Below are positions 1-5,406 of a DNA stretch of 6,005 bases, one piece after another. Source of the DNA: Methanobacteriota archaeon (GTDB taxonomy: Archaea > Halobacteriota > Bog-38 > Methanoflorentales > Methanoflorentaceae); assembly GCA_028679495.1 (NCBI GenBank), contig JAJRBK010000112.1:1-6005 (forward strand). Reading direction: 5' to 3'. Below the pieces are notes generated by a model. The model was not told the DNA's origin and did no database searches. It was given only the letters and a program-made list of their open reading frames with translations. The translations under genes and the position numbers were made by a program. Within the stretch, counting starts at the first letter, position 1, and each line of letters starts with the position of its first letter.

Positions 1-85
1 GACTTTGCAGGCCTTCTTACCGCCGGTCATAAGCAAGCTTCGGGGCTCGGTGGAATATAAATACGAAAGGTTCATAAGTAAGTGA
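1..85 (+). CDS. 3' end of an unidentified upstream gene (partial)
   Basis: One reading frame is open from the left edge to a TGA at 83-85, one base before the hisG ATG, which is typical operon spacing. The 27 visible residues end in VEYKYERFISK, a charged tail that looks protein-like, but I do not recognise the family. A second frame is open to a TAA at 58-60 and would end in ASGLGGI, faintly like the glycine-rich C-terminus of Cas6-type proteins; the fragment is too short to decide. I prefer the first frame because its stop abuts hisG. If that is right, the TATA-like element at 56-63 lies inside this gene. Confidence 0.3.
   Translation, partial: TLQAFLPPVISKLRGSVEYKYERFISK
56..63 (+). promoter_or_regulatory. 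TATA box of a probable hisG promoter
   Basis: TATAAATA is a near-consensus archaeal TATA element. With the usual spacing of about 25 nt, transcription would start near 83-88, at or beside the hisG ATG at 87. That predicts a leaderless or nearly leaderless transcript and fits the lack of a convincing Shine-Dalgarno sequence. It could also be a chance match inside the upstream gene. Confidence 0.45.
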
Positions 86-86
86 G

Positions 87-965
87 ATGAGCGAGGAGGT
101 AAGCTTAGTTATACCAAAAGGAAGCTTAGAGGAGCAGACTACTAAGTTTTTGAAGCTTGCAGATTTAGAACTTATTAAGAAAGGCCAGAGGGATTACAGT
201 CCAAAGATCAAAGACTCCAGAATATGTAACGTGCGAATCTTGCGGCCGCAAGAGATTCCACGTTACGTAGAAGCAGGATACTTTGACCTTGGAATTACCG
301 GGCTGGACTGGGTATATGAGACTGAAAGCGATGTTCACATAGTCGCTGAGCTGCCGTATAGCAAGCGTTCGTCGGAAAAAGTGAAGATTGTGCTTGCGGT
401 TCACGAAGACGTAGATATCCAATCAGTCTCTGACTTGAAAGAAGGCAGCAGAATATCAACGGAATATCCCAATCTTACCAAGCGGTACTTTGAAAGGGTC
501 GGGATTCCTGTAAAAATTTTTTTGTCTTACGGTGCAACTGAAGCTAAAGTCCCTGACATCATGGACGGTATTGTCGACCTCACTGAAACAGGAGAGACGC
601 TCAAAAAAAGCGGCCTTAAGATTATTGACGTTATATTTGAGTCTTCAACCGTGCTCATCGCCAACAAAACGGGCTATCGAAGCAAGCGAAAGCCTATAGA
701 AGAGATAAAAACCTTGATACTTGGAGCAATAGACGCTCAAAACAGAGTCCTTATAAAACTCAATGTGCCTGAAAAAAGGCTAGAAACTATCATCCGGCTC
801 TTGCCGACCATGAAAGCCCCGAGCGTCTCCAAACTGTATAACACGGATTATTATGCAGTGGAATCTGTAGTAGCGAAAGAGCAAATTAACGAGCTTATCC
901 CCAAGCTTAAACAGTATGGGGCGGAGGACATTTTAGAGCTTGCGATAAATAAGATCGTCGATTAG
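87..965 (+). CDS. hisG: ATP phosphoribosyltransferase, long form (HisG)
   Basis: This cytoplasmic enzyme catalyses the first committed step of histidine biosynthesis, condensing ATP with PRPP to phosphoribosyl-ATP. The 292 residues match the long form, which carries its own regulatory domain and needs no HisZ partner. Visible landmarks are the N-terminal VIPKGSL (8-14), DLGITGLDWV (67-76), RISTEYPNL (122-130) and the PRPP-binding loop from GATEAKVP (149-156) to IVDLTETG (162-169). The C-terminal ACT-like, histidine-sensing domain runs from about 213 to the end, with MKAPSVSKL (242-250) and the typical GAEDIL (278-283). I chose the ATG at 87 because it gives the family's N-terminus and fits the upstream TATA box. 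No other his genes are in view. The lipoprotein-like gene 16 nt downstream may be co-transcribed. Confidence 0.96.
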   Translation: MSEEVSLVIPKGSLEEQTTKFLKLADLELIKKGQRDYSPKIKDSRICNVRILRPQEIPRYVEAGYFDLGITGLDWVYETESDVHIVAELPYSKRSSEKVKIVLAVHEDVDIQSVSDLKEGSRISTEYPNLTKRYFERVGIPVKIFLSYGATEAKVPDIMDGIVDLTETGETLKKSGLKIIDVIFESSTVLIANKTGYRSKRKPIEEIKTLILGAIDAQNRVLIKLNVPEKRLETIIRLLPTMKAPSVSKLYNTDYYAVESVVAKEQINELIPKLKQYGAEDILELAINKIVD

Positions 966-981
966 CGCGTGTAAGATAAAG

Positions 982-1815
982 ATGAGGTCTAACGAAACGT
1001 CCCTAGATTTTTGCAAGCGCTTTGTCTTATGTCTAGCCATAAGTGCCACGCTTTTAATCTCTATTGGTTGTGCCGGTTGCCTAAGCAGGCAATCTCAGCC
1101 CACGACGATTACTTCCGATCAGCTCGAGATAAGAAACAAGTATTTCTTCAACTACAACGGAACGTCCTTCCTTACAGGGATAGTTGTAAACAAGGCTACA
1201 GTGGGCTTAGTCAATGTCAACCTCCAAGCTGAAGGGTATGCAAACGATACTGTATACGAACGAGGACACGCCGGACCTGATACAGGCATAAAATCCATGA
1301 TACCTCCGAATGAAAGCTCGCCGTTTATGATCAAAATGGTTCCCGTAGCCTCTCAAAGTAATAACACGATTCCCTCTGCCAATTTACAGGGAAACGTGAA
1401 CGTGACGAAGACGAGTGGCACGACTGGTCGCGTGGCAAGCCAAACATCGAATCAAACGATCCAAACCTCTGCACAAAAACCTCAATTGAGCTATCGCATT
1501 GAGCCCCAGATCAAATCTTTGTCGTCCACACAGCCTTACCCGCTCTCTGCCATAAATACTAAAGCTGCAGCGTTTAACCAAGCCATCAACGTGAGCGGAG
1601 AGATCTACAATGAGGGTAACGAAAATGTTAGTTCCTCGATTGTTGCAGCGGTGTTTTACCAAGAGAATGGAACAGTACTAGGGGTATTCACAGGGAGCCC
1701 ACAGGGCGATTTAGGCCCTAAAAAGACGGCTCCTTTTCAAATCGATGTGCAAACTAGCGCCTTTCCAATAAAACCAGCGAAAACAGAAATATATGCATAT
1801 CAACTAGTAGACTAG
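982..1815 (+). CDS. Secreted lipoprotein-like protein with two FxLYD-like modules
   Basis: A short polar N-terminus is followed by a hydrophobic segment (about 14-29) and then Cys30 and Cys33 in IGCAGC, which suggests a signal peptide with lipid attachment at one of these cysteines; neither gives a perfect lipobox. Two similar beta-rich modules follow at about 64-120 (starting LTGIVVN) and 202-257 (starting INVSGEIYN). Each has the pattern of a G-x-(V/I)-x-N strand, a hydrophobic VxVxxxxY strand and a late PF-x-I strand, as in FxLYD-type domains of archaeal surface proteins. The linker (121-200) is rich in Ser, Thr, Asn and Gln. At least nine N-x-S/T sequons follow the signal (N59, N88, N110, N127, N140, N157, N203, N215, N229), which fits an exported, N-glycosylated protein. 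The gene starts 16 nt after hisG without a clear ribosome site, so it is probably read through from hisG. Its ligand or role is unknown. Confidence 0.82.
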   Translation: MRSNETSLDFCKRFVLCLAISATLLISIGCAGCLSRQSQPTTITSDQLEIRNKYFFNYNGTSFLTGIVVNKATVGLVNVNLQAEGYANDTVYERGHAGPDTGIKSMIPPNESSPFMIKMVPVASQSNNTIPSANLQGNVNVTKTSGTTGRVASQTSNQTIQTSAQKPQLSYRIEPQIKSLSSTQPYPLSAINTKAAAFNQAINVSGEIYNEGNENVSSSIVAAVFYQENGTVLGVFTGSPQGDLGPKKTAPFQIDVQTSAFPIKPAKTEIYAYQLVD

Positions 1816-1827
1816 GCAATAACGGCT

Positions 1828-2175
1828 CTACAATTTGCTGGCAATAATTGAGTCGTCTATCACTTCTATCCTAAGTTCGCCTTCTTCTTCGGCATTATCA
1901 GCATTAAAAGCGATTCTGCAGACATGAGCTGGTAGAAACACTTGAATGTTGTCTTCATCCCTTGTATATTTGCCCAGCACTTCTTCACCACGAGTCTCTT
2001 CTGTGTGGCTTGGCTCGATCACTATAGCGCCTTCTCTTACTTGTATTGAAACGTCTCCTTCTGCTTGATCGAGCGGAAAATTCTTCCCTATGCAAAAAGT
2101 GGCAATACACTGCGCTGGTATGACAATTTCTGTCTGTTCTTTGAGACAACGGTAATGTACCTTGCCCATTAACAT
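1828..2175 (-). CDS. Small acidic protein with two AbrB-like half-repeats
   Basis: This 115-residue protein is of no family I can name with certainty. It reads as two similar halves: residues 16-55 (E-IVIPA ... EGDVSIQV ... GAIVIEP) and 76-114 (N-IQVFLPA ... EGELRIEV ... DSIIASK). Each half has the strand, proline-alanine turn, helix-like segment, Gly-acidic turn and two strands seen in the swapped-hairpin AbrB/SpoVT/MazE DNA-binding fold. An acidic linker (57-75) joins them. The protein is much more acidic than a typical DNA binder, so protein binding or an antitoxin-like role is equally possible. The start at 2175 is supported by GGGAG nine bases upstream and a TATA box about 53 bases upstream; the ATG two codons later (2169) is less well spaced. 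Its 3' end faces the lipoprotein-like gene with only 12 nt between them. Confidence 0.72.
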   Translation of the reverse strand: MLMGKVHYRCLKEQTEIVIPAQCIATFCIGKNFPLDQAEGDVSIQVREGAIVIEPSHTEETRGEEVLGKYTRDEDNIQVFLPAHVCRIAFNADNAEEEGELRIEVIDDSIIASKL

Positions 2176-2184
2176 TTTAAATCG

Positions 2185-2189
2185 CTCCC
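2185..2189 (-). promoter_or_regulatory. Ribosome binding site GGGAG of the 115-residue gene
   Basis: On the minus strand GGGAG lies nine bases before the ATG at 2175 and fifteen before the alternative ATG at 2169, so it favours the upstream start. Confidence 0.55.
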
Positions 2190-2226
2190 AAGTCCCAAGG
2201 TGGTTTAGTCTAAATTATCGTGTGCA

Positions 2227-2234
2227 TATTTATA
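2227..2234 (-). promoter_or_regulatory. TATA box for the 115-residue gene
   Basis: The minus strand reads TATAAATA. Archaeal spacing puts the transcription start near 2204, leaving a leader of about 29 nt that contains the GGGAG ribosome site. This suggests the gene has its own promoter rather than depending on the nuclease-like gene 142 nt upstream of it. Confidence 0.55.
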
Positions 2235-2317
2235 GCCACCCCACAAAATCTAGGTGTTTTACAAAGCCGAAAAGAAGCCAAAGTCGGAGGTCCTACGCGG
2301 CATCCTGTTCCAAACAA

Positions 2318-2716
2318 TTAACTAATGTGCAGCTCGTTATCGAAAAAGTGTAACTCGAATTTAGGCCCAAGGTCACGCAGCAAAACATCAGCCTGATCCC
2401 TCATTTCGACGGGCAATATGAGGACGATCTTATCTACGTCTAGATCTTCGAGTTTAGCCCATTTGTCGAGTAGCTTTTGACTTATGACGCTTTCAGTCTC
2501 AACCATTCCGATTAAAGCTGGGATTTCACTCGCTAAGAAAGGTTTAACACTAAAAACCTCGTAGGCAAGAAGATCCGGAAAGACTTCGCCGATACTTGCA
2601 ACTTTATTGCCCGCAATATTCATAACGACTTTGTACTTTTTAAATATCGTTTCAGCTGCTTTTTTCACCACGGCGTCATGTAGTTGCTCCTCGCGTTTTG
2701 GCCCTGTTTCTGGCAT
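2318..2716 (-). CDS. Putative PD-(D/E)XK-type nuclease-like protein, ExE variant
   Basis: The protein has 132 residues. An N-terminal helix (HDAVVKKAAETIF, 13-25) precedes strands KVVMNIAGN and SIGEVFPDLLAYE (41-53, with Pro47-Asp48). Next come a strand with GMVETE (70-75), a helix with Gln80 and Trp86 (ISQKLLDKWAKL, 78-89), and strand VDKIVLILP (94-102). This order (helix, PD strand, ExE/ExK strand, Gln-bearing helix, strand) fits the restriction-endonuclease-like fold. The candidate catalytic residues are Asp48, Glu73 and Glu75; Glu75 would replace the usual Lys, as in BamHI. I have no specific family name, and an inactive or structural member is possible. The open frame runs far upstream, but 2716 is the only ATG giving a sensible N-terminus; the upstream residues look like antisense shadow of lrp. 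No Shine-Dalgarno is visible, so a leaderless mRNA is likely. It diverges from lrp. Confidence 0.72.
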   Translation of the reverse strand: MPETGPKREEQLHDAVVKKAAETIFKKYKVVMNIAGNKVASIGEVFPDLLAYEVFSVKPFLASEIPALIGMVETESVISQKLLDKWAKLEDLDVDKIVLILPVEMRDQADVLLRDLGPKFELHFFDNELHIS

Positions 2717-2873
2717 ATCTGCACTATTAACGCGGCCCCATAGATACCTTTTTGGGAGGCAACGCAGGCTCCCGTATAGCTCAATCCACGGACTGCCTCT
2801 AACTGAAGTTAAGCGCGAAAAAACCGGCAATATCCTCAACACGAGCACGCAACAAAATATTTTCCCTACATAG
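2717..2873. other. Divergent intergenic region with competing inverted repeats
   Basis: The gap between the nuclease-like gene and lrp holds no gene that I can see. It contains GAGGCA (2756-2761) pairing with TGCCTC (2794-2799), with CCGT (2772-2775) and ACGG (2788-2791) nested inside. An exclusive alternative pairs GGGAG (2754-2758) with CTCCC (2769-2773). These lie 38 to 84 bases upstream of the nuclease-like start. They could be operator sites or an RNA fold, but the stems are short and chance is not excluded. Confidence 0.35.
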
Positions 2874-2874
2874 C

Positions 2875-2882
2875 TATTTATC
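2875..2882 (+). promoter_or_regulatory. TATA-like element for the Lrp/AsnC gene
   Basis: TATTTATC sits 44-51 bases before the ATG at 2926. A start site near 2905 would leave a leader of about 20 nt that includes the GAGGTG ribosome site, which is internally consistent. Confidence 0.4.
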
Positions 2883-2913
2883 GAGATTGCTGAAACTAAG
2901 GTGTGTTCTCGTA

Positions 2914-2919
2914 GAGGTG
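2914..2919 (+). promoter_or_regulatory. Strong ribosome binding site GAGGTG of the Lrp/AsnC gene
   Basis: GAGGTG is complementary to the archaeal 16S rRNA 3' end and lies six bases before the ATG at 2926. It fixes that start and rules out the in-frame TTG at 2887. It is the clearest Shine-Dalgarno sequence in the window. Confidence 0.8.
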
Positions 2920-2925
2920 TTCTTG

Positions 2926-3375
2926 ATGCGTATAGATGAGATGAACAAAAAAATACTGTATTTACTCCAACAAGATGGTCGGATGACATATAAGGACATA
3001 GCCAAAGCGATAAACAGGTCGGAGTCAACTGTTCGCGACCGGATCTCCATTATGGAAGACGAAGGCGTCATTAAGGGATATTCGGCGATCATTGACAGGA
3101 GTAAGGTGGGATTGAATTGCTGTGCCAGAGTACACGCAAGAGCCCCATTGGAAGAGCTCGATACGTTATCAAAGAAATTGGGTGAGTTAGAGAATATTTT
3201 CCAAATCGACCATGTAAGTGGGGATCATAACGTCCGCTTCACTGTAGCAGCGAGTGACTATTCTCAGTTGAAGAGGGTAATGAACAGCCAAATATCGAAT
3301 TTACCCTTAGATATTGTTCAAATAGATATAATCATGCGATCTCTCAAAGAGGGCGGACCGCTGAAACTGAGCTAA
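2926..3375 (+). CDS. Lrp/AsnC family transcriptional regulator
   Basis: This 149-residue protein has the standard length and layout of the family. The N-terminal winged helix-turn-helix (about 3-50) begins RIDEMNKKILYLLQQDGR, with DIAKAINRSESTVRDRI (24-40) as helix-turn-helix and EDEGVIKGYSAIID (44-57) as the wing. The C-terminal RAM/AsnC ligand-binding domain (about 63-140) has a beta strand, the helix LEELDTLSKKLGEL and the characteristic VSGDHNVRFTVAASD (97-111), matching the family's V-x-G-x-(Y/H)-(D/N) segment. Such proteins form octamer-like assemblies and regulate genes in response to amino acids or related small molecules; the effector cannot be read from sequence. It faces away from the nuclease-like gene, so it may control that gene and itself from the shared gap. 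The start is set by GAGGTG. Confidence 0.93.
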   Translation: MRIDEMNKKILYLLQQDGRMTYKDIAKAINRSESTVRDRISIMEDEGVIKGYSAIIDRSKVGLNCCARVHARAPLEELDTLSKKLGELENIFQIDHVSGDHNVRFTVAASDYSQLKRVMNSQISNLPLDIVQIDIIMRSLKEGGPLKLS

Positions 3376-3380
3376 CTGTA

Positions 3381-3405
3381 TCTTCACCCCCTCTCTCTTT
3401 TCTTT
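3381..3405 (+). terminator. Pyrimidine-rich tract after the Lrp/AsnC gene
   Basis: A run of C and T ending in TCTCTTTTCTTT begins five bases after the stop codon. Archaeal polymerase terminates at U-rich tracts without needing a hairpin, and no hairpin is visible here. The tract runs into the TATA-like element considered for the next gene. Confidence 0.35.
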
Positions 3406-3410
3406 ATATC
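3402..3410 (+). promoter_or_regulatory. Possible TATA box for the primase-like gene
   Basis: CTTTATATC resembles an archaeal TATA element and would start transcription near 3430-3435, about 65 nt before the ATG at 3500. A second candidate, AGTTTATGG near 3443-3451, would give a leader of about 25 nt. Neither is decisive, and no ribosome site is visible before 3500. Confidence 0.25.
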
Positions 3411-3499
3411 TGCCCATACGCGTGTACATTTTTGTTTGCACAAGTTTATGGTAATAGGTTCCAATTTCACTTTCAGCTCGTTTCATTGAGTTATATGCT

Positions 3500-4330
3500 A
3501 TGCAGAAGCACAAGTACAAGATGCCGCGGGGAATGCGATATTCCAAGCTGGTTGATAGAGCTGAGTTTTATTGTCGCGAATTCAGTGAAGCGGCGCTCAA
3601 AAATTGGGAGGCTTTTAAGCCAAATACAGTAATTGCTTTTTTGCTTGGTAAATACACTAACGTTTACCTCAAAAAATTTACCAACATCAAAGATGATGTG
3701 GTCGTGATCGATGATTACTGCAATTTTACCGGACTGCAGGAGTACTTGCTGAAATATTTGCCTGAAGGGGTATACTACGACACACACCACTATGATAACC
3801 TAGAAATTTGCCACGGGTGCCCAGAGCGTTACGAAACTCAGAAATGTCTTGATTGTAAACACTACATAGGACAAGAACTGGTTTTTGACCTTGACCCTGA
3901 AAACGTTTATTGTCCTGTACACGGCGATCTTGATCACAAGCTGAGTATGCACCAAGGACGGATGCTATGTATGATAGAATTCAACATCCTCAGACGAAAG
4001 GCCGTCTTGATGTACAATGAACTTCGACAAGCATATTCAAAGCTGCGAGTCGTATACTCTGGGCGTGGTTTTCATATCCACGTACTCGATGAGGACACTC
4101 TATACTTGTCACGCAAGGAAAGGCAGGACTTAGCGCACGATTTTGCAAACAGATATCCAATCGACGAATGGGTCACTGAAGGCAACATAAAACTGATAAG
4201 GCTTCCCCACACGCTGCACGGAATGATATCGAGGATTTGTATTCCGATAGAAAGCAATGAGATAGGTACATTTAACCCTGTGAGTAGTAACGCGGCTATG
4301 CCGCGTTACTTAGAGTTTGAGAGATCATGA
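3500..4330 (+). CDS. Archaeo-eukaryotic primase catalytic subunit-like protein (short PriS homologue)
   Basis: PriS-type enzymes synthesise RNA or DNA primers. ELVFDLD (126-132) carries the catalytic pair Asp130 and Asp132. VVYSGRGFHIHVLDED (184-199) is the nucleotide-binding S-G-R-G-x-H strand. PIDEWVTEGNIKLIRLP (220-236) followed by HTLHG aligns well with the region around the third catalytic aspartate of human PRIM1 (LDINVSKGINHLLKSP), making Asp222 its equivalent. VYYD (91-94) is also typical. At 276 residues it is shorter than usual replicative PriS (about 320-430), and its N-terminal 90 residues do not look like the canonical PriS start. A Cys4 knuckle (C104-x2-C107-x8-C116-x2-C119) lies just before the DxD strand, and more Cys/His residues (C138, H141, H146, H151, C157) follow it. 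No PriL gene is nearby, so it may be a paralogue with a repair, mobile-element or defence role rather than the replicative subunit. Starts at 3521 or 3533 are possible. Confidence 0.85.
   Translation: MQKHKYKMPRGMRYSKLVDRAEFYCREFSEAALKNWEAFKPNTVIAFLLGKYTNVYLKKFTNIKDDVVVIDDYCNFTGLQEYLLKYLPEGVYYDTHHYDNLEICHGCPERYETQKCLDCKHYIGQELVFDLDPENVYCPVHGDLDHKLSMHQGRMLCMIEFNILRRKAVLMYNELRQAYSKLRVVYSGRGFHIHVLDEDTLYLSRKERQDLAHDFANRYPIDEWVTEGNIKLIRLPHTLHGMISRICIPIESNEIGTFNPVSSNAAMPRYLEFERS
4286..4310. repeat. Perfect 11-bp inverted repeat inside the end of the primase-like gene
   Basis: AGTAACGCGGC (4286-4296), a TAT spacer (4297-4299) and GCCGCGTTACT (4300-4310) form a perfect 11-bp hairpin with a three-base loop. 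It ends 17 bases before the stop codon TGA at 4328-4330 and lies in the reading frame (residues about 263-270). It is the strongest hairpin in the window and is GC-rich against its surroundings. It could stabilise the 3' end of the mRNA, aid termination with the T tracts further downstream, or be a protein-binding site. Confidence 0.9.
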
Positions 4331-4375
4331 CAAGCATGCAACCAATGTTCTCGGCGCTTATACGATGTTTCTGTT

Positions 4376-4405
4376 CTCTCTTTTTGTCTGCACCTCGAAG
4401 TTTTT
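4376..4405 (+). terminator. T-rich tracts after the primase-like gene
   Basis: Two T5 runs (4381-4385 and 4401-4405) in a pyrimidine-rich context follow the stop codon by 46-75 nt, as expected for archaeal U-tract termination. They lie in the 174-nt convergent gap 4331-4504, which otherwise shows no gene. Confidence 0.35.
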
Positions 4406-4504
4406 CCCTCTCAATTTGATTTCTTTAGCACTGAGATGCTTCTGTAATTCTCGCTTTTGAATACCGTATTGTTCCGTAACTTAGATGGTGCTGTTGCAAT
4501 TGTG

Positions 4505-5371
4505 TCATCTCTTGTCGACATACGACGTGCATTGTATTTTAAAGGTATCCAGGGCGTGATGATACCTTTCCTCCCATCTCTGTGTTGTTTTGGAACCGAT
4601 ATTTACGTTCTCCCTTGCCCGCAATGCAAGCGTAAAAACGTTCCATAAAGCCGTAACGGTACTGATGAGCGCGACTACATTTACGTCATCTTTCAACATA
4701 TCGTAAAGGATCCTAACTCCTTTCGCGAAGACCGGGTATAAGTCATCGTATTTACTCTCCCATGTTTCAACAATCAAGCGTTCTAACAAACCTTGAACGA
4801 CCATTTTTTGCCGTTTGTCGAGCACGCTGTGTTTCTGGAAGCGACTTAGCTCATTAAGTAGTGTGATGAGTATCTTGTGAGTGTGACTTGGCGAGTATTC
4901 ATATACGATATCTAACTTGCTCAAGTCGCCGAGTTGTCGTGCGTTCTGCGTTAACAAGATAGCGTCGCTGTAAGCTGACTCGAATCCATCAAATATGAGT
5001 ATTGTATCCTTCCACTCAGCAAACGATGCTACCGCTTGCTGGGTCTTCTGGAGTCGTGTTATTTTGTAGACGCGCGGTGCACCTGCCGCATGCACGACTG
5101 GGCCTGATTTGTACCAATAATAGGGCAGTTTGAGTTCTAATCCTCTCTTCTGGCAGTCCTTATCTATTAAGTATAGGATCCTGTAGAATCGCTGTGGTGT
5201 CAGCACACGTCGCTGTGTATCGTCTCTGCTGATTGGTACGCAAAGCTGTGCAAATATCTCAGGCGTGATATACGTGTTATGCTGAAACTTGTCTATAACG
5301 TGAAGCATAACGTAAGCTAATAACGGATTCTTGCCCACCTGTTGTACATACTCATGTTCTTGCATTAGCAT
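4505..5371 (-). CDS. Unknown protein with SocA/Panacea (DUF4065)-like N-terminal region
   Basis: The protein has 288 residues. Residues 57-95 (LTPQRFYRILYLIDKDCQKRGL, then YYWYKSGPVVH) match the core pattern of SocA/Panacea domains: an L-x-K/R-x-L-Y-L-x-D helix followed by an aromatic strand ending in G-P-V. That fold is a winged-helix-like domain used by phage-associated proteins and by antitoxins of the PanAT systems. An N-terminal helical part (10-46) precedes it. The remainder (about 105-288) has a strand-like segment TILIFDGF (123-130) and then mostly helices; it matches nothing I recognise and could be an effector or partner-binding part. At 288 residues it is much longer than a bare Panacea domain. 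The start at 5371 is preceded by a TATA-like element at leaderless spacing, and GGAG lies 13 bases upstream, a long spacing. It diverges from the small helical gene at 5493. Confidence 0.78.
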   Translation of the reverse strand: MLMQEHEYVQQVGKNPLLAYVMLHVIDKFQHNTYITPEIFAQLCVPISRDDTQRRVLTPQRFYRILYLIDKDCQKRGLELKLPYYWYKSGPVVHAAGAPRVYKITRLQKTQQAVASFAEWKDTILIFDGFESAYSDAILLTQNARQLGDLSKLDIVYEYSPSHTHKILITLLNELSRFQKHSVLDKRQKMVVQGLLERLIVETWESKYDDLYPVFAKGVRILYDMLKDDVNVVALISTVTALWNVFTLALRARENVNIGSKTTQRWEERYHHALDTFKIQCTSYVDKR

Positions 5372-5393
5372 GTGTTATTTCATGCTCCAGATG

Positions 5394-5400
5394 AATAAAA
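5394..5400 (-). promoter_or_regulatory. TATA-like element for the 288-residue gene
   Basis: The minus strand reads ATTTTATTC here. Archaeal spacing would start transcription at about 5371-5373, right at the ATG, giving a leaderless mRNA. The match to consensus is moderate. Confidence 0.35.
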
Positions 5401-5406
5401 TCTTAC

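Noticed and set aside
1..60. A Cas6-like C-terminus ending GLGGI in the left-edge frame that stops at 58-60.
   Set aside because: Nineteen residues are too few, the alternative frame ends beside hisG as expected for an operon, and no CRISPR repeats are present.
2771..2815. TATAGCTCAAT followed by CCTCTAACTGAA looks like the D-arm and anticodon region of a tRNA.
   Set aside because: GCTC has no GAGC partner, there is no GGTTCGAATCC-type T-arm on either strand, and no acceptor stem can be formed.
2795..2820. AACTGAAGTTAAGC resembles the conserved GGAAGTTAAGC segment of 5S rRNA.
   Set aside because: The surrounding bases do not form the 5S helices, and the usual flanking motifs are missing, so it is a chance match.
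2887..2925. A TTG start for the Lrp/AsnC regulator at 2887.
   Set aside because: GAGGTG six bases before the ATG at 2926 gives a far better start and the standard family N-terminus.
2717..3028. An in-frame upstream extension of the nuclease-like gene to 3028 on the minus strand.
   Set aside because: It would overlap the divergent lrp gene and its promoter, and the added residues (Cys-, Ser- and Leu-rich) look like antisense shadow. The family-like sequence begins at the ATG at 2716.
4457..4648. A 63-codon rightward frame overlapping the end of the 288-residue gene.
   Set aside because: Most of it is antisense to a better-supported gene, and it has no ribosome site or recognisable domain. 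CPQCK near its end looks zinc-knuckle-like but is isolated.
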